Source: Planctomycetota bacterium (GTDB lineage Bacteria; Planctomycetota; Phycisphaerae; SM23-33; FEN-1343). From it: a stretch of DNA of 5,204 bases. Under the pieces are notes generated by a model. That model was not told the origin of the DNA, made no database searches, and worked only from the letters and a program-made list of their open reading frames with translations. Below are positions 4,948-5,204 of this stretch, piece after piece. Position 1 is the first letter of the stretch. Each line of letters starts with the position of its first letter. The stretch covers positions 1-5,204 of the forward strand of contig JABMQG010000472.1 of the NCBI GenBank assembly GCA_013203365.1. The letters are read 5' to 3'. The translations under genes were made by a program, and so were the position numbers.

Positions 4948-5204
4948 ATGTGTCTGACACTTGAGGAGATTTTGAATTCCCATAAGACGCGGGTGCCGGT
5001 GGTGATGGCAGTCTTGAACGTTACCCCAGACAGCTTTTCCGACGGTGGCCGTTTTTTCGACCCGGCAGCTGCGGCCGCCCGCGCAAGGGAAATGGTTGCC
5101 GAAGGTGCGGATATTATCGACCTTGGGGCCGAGTCCACGCGCCCAGGCAGCGAGTATGTGTGTGCGGACGAGCAGTTCAGGCGGCTGGAGCCGGTGCTGG
5201 CGAG
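4948..5204 (+). CDS. folP: Dihydropteroate synthase FolP, N-terminal part (cut by window end)
   Basis: FolP condenses 6-hydroxymethyl-7,8-dihydropterin diphosphate with p-aminobenzoate to dihydropteroate in folate synthesis, and is the sulfonamide target. The 85 visible codons cover the first strands of the TIM barrel. VLNVTPDSFSDGG lies at residues 22-34, with the conserved Asn24 and the first pterin-binding loop; EGADIIDLGAESTRPGS follows at 52-68, the second signature, with Ala61 where Gly is usual. The frame has no stop up to the window end and would need about 190 more codons. The start is uncertain. The ATG at 4948 gives a normal N-terminus of about 19 residues before the first motif but has no ribosome binding site. 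The TTG at 4972 has GAGGAG 3 nt upstream (4963-4968), which is close. In-frame GTG codons follow at 4993, 4999 and 5002. folP next to ftsH is a common arrangement; here it follows an ftsH tail on the same strand. Confidence 0.93.
   Translation, partial: MCLTLEEILNSHKTRVPVVMAVLNVTPDSFSDGGRFFDPAAAAARAREMVAEGADIIDLGAESTRPGSEYVCADEQFRRLEPVLA
4963..4968 (+). promoter_or_regulatory. Shine-Dalgarno-like GAGGAG inside the predicted folP start
   Basis: GAGGAG is a strong anti-16S match located after the first ATG (4948) and 3 nt before an in-frame TTG (4972). It either serves the TTG start or is a chance result of the Glu-Glu codons in LTLEEIL. It matters because it decides between a leaderless ATG start and a leadered TTG start. 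Confidence 0.35.

Noticed and set aside
4762..4983. 73-codon minus-strand frame between ftsH remnant and folP
   Set aside because: It overlaps the folP start and promoter, has no recognisable domain, and its composition gives no sign of a real protein.
4905..5138. 77-codon minus-strand frame
   Set aside because: It is antisense to the clear FolP signatures and therefore a shadow.

Overview
The window looks like chromosomal DNA from a GC-rich bacterium (roughly 55-60% GC by eye). A planctomycete-like origin is my best guess. It rests on the style of the FtsH C-terminal tail (a 'KPTVGELL' stretch followed by a charged, low-complexity end), on the ftsH/folP/cdaA/ybbR gene set, and on the divergent DisA_N motif. 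The lineage is inference only; no rRNA or other marker is present.

Layout from left to right: (1) nrdR on the minus strand, encoding the Zn-ribbon/ATP-cone repressor of ribonucleotide reductase genes, with a good TTGACA-type promoter. (2) A divergent intergenic region of about 280 bp with several inverted repeats. (3) A plus-strand gene for a 513-residue cobalamin-binding-domain radical SAM protein of unknown substrate. (4) A short convergent gap. (5) A minus-strand operon of cdaA (membrane diadenylate cyclase) and ybbR (its membrane-anchored partner), spaced 2 nt apart. (6) A plus-strand fragment holding only the last ~80 codons of ftsH, abutting and slightly overlapping the 5' end of cdaA. 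(7) About 290 bp without a gene. (8) The start of folP (dihydropteroate synthase) on the plus strand, cut by the window end.

The most unusual point is the junction near 4385-4440. In many bacteria ftsH, folP, cdaA and ybbR lie in the same orientation. Here the 5' end of cdaA meets, head to head, an ftsH tail that has lost the rest of the gene, and folP follows that tail. One inversion of an [ftsH 3' end - folP] segment, with one breakpoint inside ftsH and the other at the 5' end of cdaA, would give exactly this order. It predicts the missing ftsH 5' part on the minus strand beyond folP. An assembly chimera would look the same. cdaA has no ATG or GTG start, as expected if its start region was cut, and folP has a perfect TATAAT box directly upstream.

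Functionally, CdaA and YbbR would make and control c-di-AMP for cell-wall and potassium homeostasis, FolP serves folate synthesis, and NrdR controls dNTP supply. The radical SAM protein is an orphan here. No mobile element, CRISPR array, rRNA or tRNA was seen.
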